64,000 bases of DNA, from positions 1,488,001 through 1,552,000 of the forward strand of contig JAMKCF010000009.1 in NCBI GenBank assembly GCA_023634235.1, in the 5' to 3' direction. This document shows positions 10,735 to 20,470 of this stretch, piece by piece. Source of the DNA: Pisaster brevispinus. Its lineage: Eukaryota > Echinodermata > Asteroidea > Forcipulatida > Asteriidae. The number at the start of each line of letters is the position of its first letter. The stretch's first letter is position 1. The translations under genes were made by a program, and so were the position numbers. Below the pieces are notes generated by a model that was not told the origin of the DNA, ran no database searches, and was given only the letters and a program-made list of their open reading frames with translations.

Positions 10735-10810
10735 GACATTTACATGCTAAACAATGTGACTCAAACTTTAGGACCAAACATCTGGAATAAAATACAACAA
10801 GTTGACTACA
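10735..10810 (+). other. ALDH6A1: Probable ALDH6A1 terminal non-coding exon with polyadenylation signal
   Basis: A strong acceptor (pyrimidine run ending TTTTTCAG at 10734) precedes GACATTTACATGC. AATAAA follows at 10786-10791, about 50 nt downstream, a typical layout for a short terminal exon. The cleavage point is a guess. The exon pairs with the donor at 10018, making a 717-nt 3'UTR intron. No coding potential is expected. Support is from splice and polyadenylation signals only. Confidence 0.5.
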
Positions 10811-11561
10811 ATTCTCTGGCTGGAATACCCCAGTATGTGGATTCTAATAGATATATAAGTTTATAACTATGTAGAATAGTGTACACATGAATGAAGTATA
10901 TTTTTAAAGAACAATCAGACTATAGGCCTACACATTGTTTCAGCGTGCGTAAAACTTCTATTCCTGGAGAGTTTTAAACCATGGTTATCATGAGTTATAC
11001 TAAGAGGTTATGACATCCATGTGTAGCTTTGATCTCGCAAAATTGTCGTTGGAGTTAATTGCTTCATTTGACCAGGCTTGGTTACATCAAGGAGTTCGTC
11101 TTTAACAAAAAATATATTGTAACAGTGATTGGTCTTCTCTGTCTGAAGTTAGTTTGTTTTGACCACCTTTAGAACACAGGCCCAGATTATTTCCATTGCT
11201 TGGGTATGTACTCTTGGTAGATGGTAAGCAATCAGTACATATGAAGCTGAAAAGCTTGGTAGGCTATCTAATGCTACCTAGCCATCTTTGATTCATAATT
11301 ACATAATGTGTATTTGTGAAAAAAATCATGAGTTCAAATTTTGTGTTGATCATACTTTTAAGTATAAAAATTAGTTGTGGTGCAGCCATGTTTTCCTCAC
11401 AAGACAACCAGAGTTAGGCTGGAAGTATACTCTGGTCTCCTTTTCTGAAATGATAGTTTGAACTATCGCAATGAAGGGACACTGACTAATATGCTTGATA
11501 CAGATTATACAAAGGCAGGGTTTTGTTTTTGGTTTGAGAAAGGTAGGGAATATCATTATTA
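10811..11561. other. Unannotated AT-rich sequence after ALDH6A1
   Basis: I see no gene, repeat or strong signal here apart from short frames shared with the neighbouring CA tract. Confidence 0.6.
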
Positions 11562-11774
11562 CACACACACACACACACACAAGTGTGTAAACACCTCCAA
11601 TCGGGGACCTCCTATTGTCCCTCTTTTGTTTGGACTTTAACTTTTTGGCAACAGCTCCCATTGGTTTTGTACACAATTTCCAACTGGGGACCTTTACCCA
11701 ACCGGGGACCCTATTGTCCTCTTTTGTTATAGGTCCCCGGTTTGAATGTGAAAACAAACTCACACACACACAAA
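11562..11774 (-). repeat. GGTCCCC-rich dispersed repeat, copy B, inverted
   Basis: This is the reverse complement of 7459-7672 with only a few substitutions. It starts with a CA tract (about 11562-11580), continues through CCTCCAATCGGGGACC, GGCAACAGCTCCCATTGG and GGGGACCTTTACCCAACC, and ends in a second CA tract. The two copies lie 4 kb apart, one inside the ALDH6A1 intron and one just past the gene. Confidence 0.9.
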
Positions 11775-12156
11775 TTTTGATTCTTATTAGATGTAATTTC
11801 TGTTAAAGTCTTTGTCCTATGGTTAGGGTAAAGGTAATTATTTCTTCCTCAATAATCAGGCAAATGTAAAAGTACTTTCTTATAGACTGAACCTAATTAA
11901 TAAGTTTTGTAAATGAGCATAGGAAAGTGAAAGATGTGCTTTAAAAGTCACCCTGAGATCATTTTAATGACGAAAATAATGCGATCATAATCAAATTATT
12001 TTGTTGCTGCTTTGAAATAAATATACATCTTTTATGTTGTCAATGTCGCTTCATTTGTTATTATTTTCTTTTGTTGTTTTGTTACTTTTTAGTTTTCATT
12101 TCTTTTCATTTATTTGTTAAATTAGCTTCATCAATGTTTTCTTTGATTCCCTTGTG

Positions 12157-13743
12157 GCTCAAAGTAATGAAGCCAAGTCTGGGGATCAGCCAGCCCCATT
12201 TTAGGTCCAGTGATTTGGCCCAAGAATGGGGTTAGTGGAGGGGCATGCATGCTGCCTGTGCCACAGAATCTGGCTTGCAGATCTTCTTATATAAATTGCT
12301 AGTTCTACAGCGGGTCAAAAATTAGAATTAGTTTGAAATTAATTGTTCAGTGAAAGCATGGTGAGATTTCATCTTTGGGACTGGGGGCTTTTTTGAGCCA
12401 TGTGCTGACAATGGTTTCCCCCTCCCCCCCCCCAATTTTTTTTTTTAAATCAACAATTTATCAACAAACTCAAAGAATAACATTGTAAAAATGTGGCTCC
12501 TTTTCCAAATTTAAAGACATTACTAACAGACCCGCACACTTAATTTTAGATTTTTGAAAAAAAAAAGGATGTGAGAGATATCAGTTTTGCAGCATTTAGC
12601 AAAACGGCATTCATCATTTTCTGAGTTCGTTCTTCACTTCAAGAGTTACAAATTTGTTGTTAATCTGAAACCGATAATGTTGAACATTTTATCTGGTTGG
12701 TTTTCTTGATTCGAAATGTAAGCGAAATGTCAGTTTTTTGCAGATGTTTAATTCAATTGCACTGTGGATTTGATATGAATTTCGAAAATTATGCATAGTG
12801 GAATATTTAAATCCTTTTTCTTTTTTTTCCCCTGACATTTTCACTTTGCATACAAAATGGTTCGTTAAATAAATGAGCAGATTCACTTATTTCCCTTTTT
12901 TAAAAAAAGGAAATTGATCAATTATGAACATTCCAATTTCCATGAACGAGGGATGCTAGTCAAGCAAAACATACAATCTTGTCTACAGGGATTTTTGCCA
13001 ATAGAAGTCACATGCAATTTCTTACCTCTCTCGGACCACTGCAAAACTTAGGTGATTGGAAACAGAATATTTCCCTTGGAAATGTGACTATTTTGAAAGG
13101 TATTTTATGGTCTATAGACACTGGTTGTCTGATCCCTTGAGATGTTTGGAGTGCATGCGAATCATAACACCCGACCACACTAGAAATCCTCCAGGCAAGA
13201 TTAAATTTGTCCTCGTTTTATGGCACAAAACGGCCCGATGTTGTCCGGATGTTTTGGGCTTGACATTCAAACGATTCCCCCCCCCCCCCCCCAATGTGTG
13301 AATCTTTTTCTTGCCGGAGGAAAGCTCTGCTGAGGACTGATGCTGTATTTGATATCAATACCTGTTTGTGTGGGGACGGAGCATGGGACCATGGCATTTA
13401 CATGAACAGAAAGATTTGATTTCCCTGGTTGCTCAATTCCATCAGTCCTAGACAGGCGAGTCAAAGTTTGCCATCAGATTCCTTCTGGTTATGGGTATCC
13501 CAGGTATTCCAGTTGATTCTCTTTCTCTCTATCTCTGTATTGCTCAATGCATTCCCTGTCCTAAGTAAACCCCTGGTATAACGCTTCAAGCTAAAGTAAC
13601 ATGATTTGACTCTAAATGTTGTGTATGCCAACTCTTCTATTGCAGTTGTCATTCCAAATGCAGTTATTACTTATGTTGTATTGCAACTTATTTTGTATTC
13701 CTGTGTGCAAACACAGGATGAAGAAAAATAATTTTGGTTATTG
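12157..13743 (+). repeat. 1.59 kb tandem duplication, copy 1
   Basis: It starts GCTCAAAGTAATGAAGCC and ends AATTTTGGTTATTG. It is repeated directly downstream with a period of 1,589 bp and only scattered substitutions and homopolymer changes. It holds a run of 16 C (13277-13292) where copy 2 has 12. The frame at 13056-13301 starting METEYFPWKCDYFERY is shared with copy 2 but diverges after this C run, which argues against coding. The sequence resembles no repeat elsewhere in the window. Confidence 0.95.
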
Positions 13744-13745
13744 TA

Positions 13746-15331
13746 GCTCAAAGTAATGAAGCCAAGTCTGGGGATCAGCCAGCCCCATTTTAGGTCCAGT
13801 GATTTGGCCCAAGAATGGGGTTAGTGGAGGGGCATGCATGCTGCCTGTGCCACAGAATCTGGCTTGCAGATCTTCTTATATTAATTGCTAGTTCTACAGT
13901 GGGTCAAAAATTAGAATTAGTTAGAAATTAATTGTTCAGTGAAAGCATGGGGAGATTTCATCTTTGGGACTGGGGGCTTTTTTGAGCCATGTGCTGACAA
14001 TGGTTTCCCCCTCCCCCCCCCCAATTTTTTTTTTTTTTAATTCAACAATTTATCAACAAACTCAAAGAATAACATTGTAAAAATGTGGCTCCTTTTCCAA
14101 ATTTAAAGACATTACTTACAGACCGGCACACTAAATTTTAGATTTTTGAAAAAAAAAAGGATGTGAGAGATATCAGTTTTGCAGCATTTAGCAAAACGGC
14201 ATTCATCATTTTCTGAGTTCGTTCTTCACTTCAAGAGTTACAAATTTGTTGTTAATCTGAAACCGATAATGTTGAACATTTTATCTGGTTGGTTTTCTTG
14301 ATTCGAAATGTAAGCGAAATGTCAGTTTTTTGTAGATGTTTAATTCAATTGCACTGTGGATTTGATATGAATTTCGAAAATTATGCATAGTGGAATATTT
14401 AAATCCTTTTTCTTTTTTTTCCCCTGACATTTTCACTTTGCATACAAAATGGTTCGTTAAATAAATGAGCAGATTCACTTATTTCCCTTTTTTTTTTAAA
14501 GGAAATTGATCAATTATGAACATTCCAATTTCCATAAACGAGGGATGCTAGTCAAGCAAAACATACAATCTTGTCTACAGGGATTTTTGCCAATAGAAGT
14601 CACATGCAATTTCTTACCTCTCTCGGACCACTGCAAAACTTAGGTGATTGGAAACAGAATATTTCCCTTGGAAATGTGACTATTTTGAAAGGTATCTTAT
14701 GGTCTATAGACACTGGTTGTCTGATCCCTTGAGATGTTTGGAGTGCATGCGAATCATAACACCCGACCACACTAGAAATCCTCCAGGCAAGATTAAATTT
14801 GTCCTCGTTTTATGGCACAAAACGGCCCGATGTTGTCCGGATGTTTTGGGCTTGACATTCAAACGATTCCCCCCCCCCCCAATGTGTGAATCTTTTTCTT
14901 ACCGGGGGAAAGCTCTGCTGAGGACTGATGCTGTATTTGATATCAATACCTGTTTGTGTGGGGACGGAGCGTGGGACCATGGCATTTACATGAACAGAAA
15001 GATTTGATTTCCCTGGTTGCTCAATTCCATCAGTCCTAGACAGGCGAGTCAAAGTTTGCCATCAGATTTCTTCTGGTTATGGGTATCCCAGGTATTCCAG
15101 TTGATTCTCTTTCTCTCTATCTCTGTATTGCTCAATGCATTCCCTGTCCTATGTAAACCCCTGGTATAACGCTTCAAGCTAAAGTAACATGATTTGACTC
15201 TAAATGTTGTGTATGCCAACTCTTCTATTGCAGTTGTCATTCCAAATGCAGTTATTACTTATGTTGTATTGCAACTTATTTTGTATTCCTGTGTGCAAAC
15301 ACAGGATGAAGAAAAATAATTTTGGTTATTG
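13746..15331 (+). repeat. 1.59 kb tandem duplication, copy 2
   Basis: This is the near-identical second copy, immediately adjoining copy 1 with no spacer. Its C run is 12 long (14869-14880), which shifts the downstream frame relative to copy 1 and yields a 119-codon frame instead of 81. Both frames are most likely chance. The low divergence implies a young event, or a haplotype duplication in the assembly. Confidence 0.95.
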
Positions 15332-17089
15332 CAAATTTTTTCTTCAGCTGAAGTGAGCAAGATTTTTGTGATTAAGTGTGGCTTCATTGATGAATTCTAA
15401 TTAAGGCATTTTGTTTTTGACAACAGTGTTTGGAATATGTTGTCAAACCTCAACAGCAATCATAAATCTCAAACATTATGTTTTTCCCATTCAAACCATT
15501 GTAACAAAATCAAGACTGGCGATGGTCAAAATGAAGTTTTAGCATACTCAATAACTCAATCCAAAGGTTTGGAAATCATTGGGAAGTTCATTTTCAATCA
15601 ACTCAGAAATGCTATTTTGAAAAAATGCTGACGCTCTCTTTTGCTATACTACTTTGAGCAGAAATACTGTGTGGTGAAATGTGAGAATCACAAAGTTTAT
15701 GTCGAAGCCCTATTTTCCCAGGAACAAACAAACTTGACCATGGGCCAAGTGTCAACAGCACTCAAAAGTGGCACCACGGGATGATGATAATGATGATGAT
15801 GATGAAGAAAAATGATCAGGATGCAGGAACTTTTACCCTAGTTCCCTTGAAAATTGATTTATTATACATATTGTTGCCTTTTGGCACAGTTCCCATACCC
15901 GTGGTGTTAACAGTTCACTGCAGAAGCTGACAGTATATTTCCTGCCAAATAAGTACTTTGGTCTGATTTGCGTAATCAAAAGCCTCTTGCACGGTATACC
16001 AAACTTGTTTTTCTTTCGTTCCAATCAATATCATTCAAGCTGGGGGGGGGGGCGGGAATATTCCTGTCCATTTTTTTGAAAGATAGATGTTAAGGTAAAG
16101 CATGTTGATGTTGAAGGGAATGTTATAATTTGTGTTTAATAATACACAAGGAAAACTGGATGGGTAAATTGTAATTAATTTGGGGTTGAACATTAACAAA
16201 ATGATTAAAGCAGGCTTTGAACCTGCAAATGTTTGATTTATTTATAGCAAGGACCTTTCAATCTAATCCTTTTTCACTTAAACAAACAGCAAATAATGTA
16301 ACAGTCATTCCCAGCAAGCCATTTGTAATTTAACAAGTTGATGTTGGGATACAGTAAATATTCGTAGACTGAAACTCCACTCCCCAATAAAAGCCAGCCT
16401 TGCAACATCCCTTTAAGATATTTTGTATGTTCTAACACGCTCTTAACGACCGGCTCAACTTTCAGGACTTCAGGTCTGCCCAGGCATGGAAGAGGCGAAT
16501 CCGTGTCTCTGGAAATGTCAAACTCATCTTCCCTCGGAAACCTAGCGGGCAATAATGAGGTGTAACCGGGAAACGAATGTGACTTAAACCAAAGAGAACT
16601 TAAAATGTGTTCCTTTACTCCATTGCCCCAACCACTGAGCAACAAATATATGTGGTCTTTAGAAAAGCACGTAATTCCTCGTTCTTTACTCTTTTTAAAG
16701 GATTGATACCTGAAGGGTATTAGAGAAAGAATGTTACATACAGAATGACAAGAAATGGCACCCGAAGCAATCTGACTCACAAGGCAAACATGCCCCCTCC
16801 CCCCCTGGTCTAGCCATCAATTTGTCACGTTGATGGAATAGAAGAATTCCCAGTGTGGTGGCCTGGGCCAGACTCTTGCTGGAATGATAATAGCAGTTAA
16901 ACTGGAAAGGATATAATATTATGGAGTCATATGTGTATTACATCATTTCTGTCTGGGGAAGCTGGAGGAGTTTGAAGGTTAAAAACAAATAAAATCATCG
17001 GAATGTTGTGAATGTCAAAAAGTATATAAATCAAACTAGACAGGTGAAGAAGTCTAAATGTAATGACTTTTAAATATTACGATTTTTAA
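15332..17089. other. Mostly unique sequence with one long unassigned minus frame
   Basis: It holds a short GAT microsatellite (15782-15806), a G run (about 16043-16052) and a minus-strand frame of 168 codons at 16274-16780. That frame has no recognised domain, no strong codon bias and no clear promoter or splice context, so I do not call it a gene. The part 16440-16640 is less AT-rich than its surroundings and could be a conserved non-coding element. Confidence 0.5.
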
Positions 17090-17280
17090 AATCTTTTTAA
17101 TAGATATTGATATTTGCATTGGGGCTGAAGAATATTAGTTTCTTGTGGTACCCTGTACCGATGTGTGTTAAGTACTTTCCCGAGTACTGAGGGAAAAAAT
17201 CCACAGGCATATTACTCTGGTGGGATTTGAACCCATGACCTGTGCCACCAGAGCAGATGTCATGCCATTTAGATCAGAAT
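17090..17280 (-). mobile_element. tRNA-headed SINE, antisense, second copy
   Basis: It has the same body order as 7770-7960: GATATTTGCATTGGGGCTGA, CCTGTACCGATGTGTGTTAA, TTTCCCGAGTACTGAGGGAA, then a B-box complement GGGATTTGAACCCA (17222-17235) and the 'agagcagatgtcat' spacer. The A box is decayed (CCATTTAGATCA). The frame reading GFEPMTCATRAD is the antisense B box. Confidence 0.82.
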
Positions 17281-17283
17281 GCA

Positions 17284-17500
17284 TGGGTTTTTGGTGTGGT
17301 TTTGGTGTGGTTTTTGGTGCGTTTTTTGTTTTGTTTTTGTTTTGTTTGTTTTTTTGGGGGGGGGAAGAAATACTGAAAATACTGTGCTTAACACAAATCG
17401 TCTTCTCTATTCTTGATGCTAATTCAACATCCATTAAATTGTTGCTGTAACCAGCTGCTAATATATAGGATTCAAATTTAATATACAGGATTTGAACTCT
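17284..17500 (+). repeat. Duplicon unit 1: short GGTGTGGTTTTT run plus 130-bp segment
   Basis: About three degenerate 12-bp units (17284-17330) lead to a T/G tract and the segment GAAGAAATACTGAAAATACT at 17364, ending in GGATTTGAACTC. The same order recurs 355 bp downstream. Confidence 0.85.
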
Positions 17501-17855
17501 TTTGGTTTTGGTGTGGTTTTTGGTGTGGTTTTTGGTGTGGTTTTTGGTGTGGTTTTTGGTGTGGTTTTTGGTGTGGTTTTTGGTGTGGTTTTTGGTGTGG
17601 TTTTTGGTGTGGTTTTTGGTGTGGTTTTTGGTGTGGTTTTTGGTGTGGTTTTTGGTGTGGTTTTTGGTGTGGTTTTTGGTGTGGTTTTGTTTTTTTGGTG
17701 GTTTTTTTTTTGGGGGGGGAAGAAATACTGAAAATACTGTGCTTAACACAAATTGTCTTCTCTATTCTTGATGCTAATTCAACATCCATTAAATTGTTGC
17801 TGTACCAGCTGCTAATATATAGGATTCAAATTTAATATACAGGATTCGAACTCGC
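17501..17855 (+). repeat. Duplicon unit 2 with expanded 12-bp minisatellite
   Basis: About fifteen copies of GGTGTGGTTTTT (about 17508-17688) are followed by a T/G tract and the same 130-bp segment, starting at 17719. The 12-bp period keeps every frame open, giving artefact proteins such as (NHTK)n on the minus strand and (VFGV)n-like on the plus strand. The segment ends in GGATTCGAACTC, which resembles a B-box complement. Confidence 0.93.
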
Positions 17856-19270
17856 CTCCACCATATTCTGGATGCACTTAGTACTGTCAGTGCTTTACAC
17901 ATATCGGTATGGGGATAAACACAAATGATTATTTCTATTTTTTTCTTGTTGAACAATATTACGTACATATATGCGTTGGTTTTCAGATATATGTATCTGT
18001 AAGCGTTGGATTTAATATCCTGTATCCTGTACTTGGTGCTGGATTTTGTTGTAACTGCATTTTCATCCCCTCATTATTCCATTCATTCTGAAACATTTAT
18101 TTCCAACTTATTTAAGAGTAATTCCAGAGTTGTTACATGTTAATTGTACAATAAAGGAAATGGAGCAGTCATGCATGAAAAGCCGAAGCTTATAATGGGA
18201 ATGCCTTAATTAAACGTAAATTTTAAAATATTTAAGTATTTAATTTTGTTTTTCTTTTCATGAATAAGAAAATAAGTTGTTTACACATGCTTGCAAATGT
18301 CCATTTTTAAAGGGCAACTTAAAGATTAGGAAACAAAGGTTGTATTCTGAGGTCTAATATTAATCAAGTTTTGGGTTGATACAAAAGTTGCAGCAACTTC
18401 TTCCACTGCAAACATGTATGTGAACTCAATGTTCTAATACTTTTAAATCATCATCTTCAAACATCTTTCCTGAAATTATAACATTCAAAAGAAGTGTGCC
18501 TCTCAAATTTATTTGCTTATTGCCTTGATTTGTCTGTCAGTACAGCTTTCAGTTCAAACAGGGAGAAAGTTTGTGAAGTGTTTGAAAAACTACCTCCAAA
18601 AAGTGCAGACATGTTTTAACCTCAACTTGGAAATGTCAAAACAGCTAGCGATTAAGGAGCCTTCCCATTTGTAAGACCCCTAACAGCTGCTCTGAAAATG
18701 GATCGGTTTCTATGTATCTTGATAGCATTATCTCTAGACAGGGTATCAAGATTCAAGATACCCCACTGAGAGTACCTTCTGTCATGCCAGATCTCTGAGT
18801 TGGGGATGCTTCTTCCCCTCCTCCCTGATCAGGGGATCTTTATGGGACCCCATGTTGTGGTAACCTTCCAAATTGTTCTTGACATAACTATTCCTATGTG
18901 TCAGGGAGAGTTTGTATGGTGGACTGATACAGTGGATGTGTAAGTGCTGGAGGTAGATAACCTGGAGAGCTGTCACTAACCTGAAATTTGGAATTGATGA
19001 GGAAGGGAAATGTACCTACCCTGATGTAGTTAAAGGTAGTGTTGCTGTTGATCTCTTTTTGCCCTGAGCAGTTTGCTCGGCTTCAGAATGACTGCTTTTA
19101 AGATTTTTCATTGTGATATGTCATGCTTAATGGAGAGTCATTTTGTCTATTGCCAGTTTTGGTGATAAAAATTGAGATATGAGTGGATGACATGTTATTT
19201 GTAATGCACAGTATTCTGTAAAAGCATCCTGAAATGACATCATTTTAAGTTGTTTGGGTTTTGAACAAAG
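17856..19270. other. No recognised features
   Basis: AT-rich single-copy-looking sequence. A minus frame at 18782-18976 has no recognisable domain. Confidence 0.5.
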
Positions 19271-19274
19271 ACAA

Positions 19275-19350
19275 ACTGACTGGAGCGGGACTTGAACCAA
19301 CGATTAAGATACCGGCGCTCTACCAACTGAGCTATCCAGCCCTGTTTTGG
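19275..19350 (-). repeat. tRNA-like sequence, probably a SINE head or tRNA pseudogene
   Basis: On the minus strand the sequence runs GGCTGGATAGCTCAGTTGG (A box with canonical D arm), TAGAGCGCC, then GGTTCAAGTCCCGCT (B box). The anticodon arm does not form a proper five-pair stem and the variable region is too short, so I do not call a functional tRNA. Confidence 0.6.
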
Positions 19351-20218
19351 CGGTCTCCCTATTAGTCAATATCTTTGTTAGGGGGTGTCAAAAGTTCTCG
19401 AAAGACGAGCTGCAACTAACACTGAAATAAGTTGCTCTTTGATATGAATAAAACATCAATACAAAGTGTTTTTTGTTCACAATGCACCCCACTTTTACAA
19501 TCGTTTACTGCTCTGCTGTTTTCTTTTTTGTTTACACATATTGAAAATGACTTTGTGTTTAAAACCCAATTGACACCCCCTCCTCTTCCCACCCCCAAAC
19601 ACAAACCAATCTCAATTGAACATTTGTATGTTATTGCTATCTATTCAACAAGTGTTTTCTAAAAATCAAAGATTCCCATAGAGGGTGGTTTCATGTCCCC
19701 CAATCCAACGACCAGTCAGTGTCCCATAATGACTCCCTGATATATTATCTTAACTTAGCCTAGGCCTTCTTTTGTGTGAGGGTCAATGACATAGTGGTCA
19801 GTGACATTTTCTAAAGTTATGCCAAAGGAGCTCCGGCGCATTAAAGTTCAGGAAGACTGTCTCCACTGCTCTGTCAGCAATTAGAGTCTGTGTGGCTTTC
19901 AATCCAGAGGCACCACTTTAGCTTGACAGACAATCTAATGGCACTTAAACTTCAGCTTATTCCAAGTTTTTCCTTCTCTTTATTTGCATTTCATTTACAC
20001 AGCCTGGGGTCATCCTCAACCCCCCCCCTACATGCTGCTGTTGGGAATGGGAAGTGATTGATTAGCTGATAAAATGCAACAATAACACTGTAATGGGGCA
20101 ATCACTGGGTAGTGTTGCAAAGAATCTTGCTTGGCAAAGACAGGTTGCCATCTCGAGTAGAATGCAATTGATATCACACATTTATGCTCAGCAGATAAAC
20201 TTATTCTTTTTTGTAACA
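19351..20218. other. No confirmed gene; one strong splice acceptor
   Basis: A long pyrimidine tract ends in an acceptor (TTTACACAG) at 20002, followed by CCTGGGGTCATCC and a run of nine C. No convincing donor follows. The part about 19780-19930 is of mixed composition and could be conserved non-coding DNA. Confidence 0.35.
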
Positions 20219-20470
20219 GAGCCCAATTTCATAGAGCTGCCTAAGGGGTGAGTTTGTGCTTTATGTGTGAGTTGACATTTCATAGTGCTGCTAATCGAAA
20301 GCACACAAAAAGGCATGCAAACCTTCCGGTGCTTACTGTATGAAAATAAATAACGTAAAAATGCAAATCCATGGTGAACACGCAAGCTGGCCACCTACTT
20401 CTGTTGCTAACCTGTGAAATGCGCTTACGCTTAAGCAAATTTTTCTGCTATGGAAATTAGACCCAGGTTG
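20219..20470. mobile_element. MITE of the GGGCCCAATTTCATAGA family
   Basis: The left end AGCCCAATTTCATAGAGCTG is followed by TGCT and AAGCA blocks and the family's 'aacctgtgaaatgcgctta' segment. The right end is TTTCTGCTATGGAAATTAGA. An internal AAATCCATGG and AAGCACACAAAAAGG are shared loosely with 55670-55855. The ends are imperfect inverted repeats. Confidence 0.65.

Noticed and set aside
17168..17789. NHTK-repeat and VFGV/VWFL-repeat proteins
   Set aside because: They are translations of the 12-bp minisatellite, open in several frames on both strands.
19275..19350. Functional tRNA-Lys-like gene on the minus strand
   Set aside because: The D and T arms are recognisable, but the anticodon stem is mispaired and the variable region is too short.
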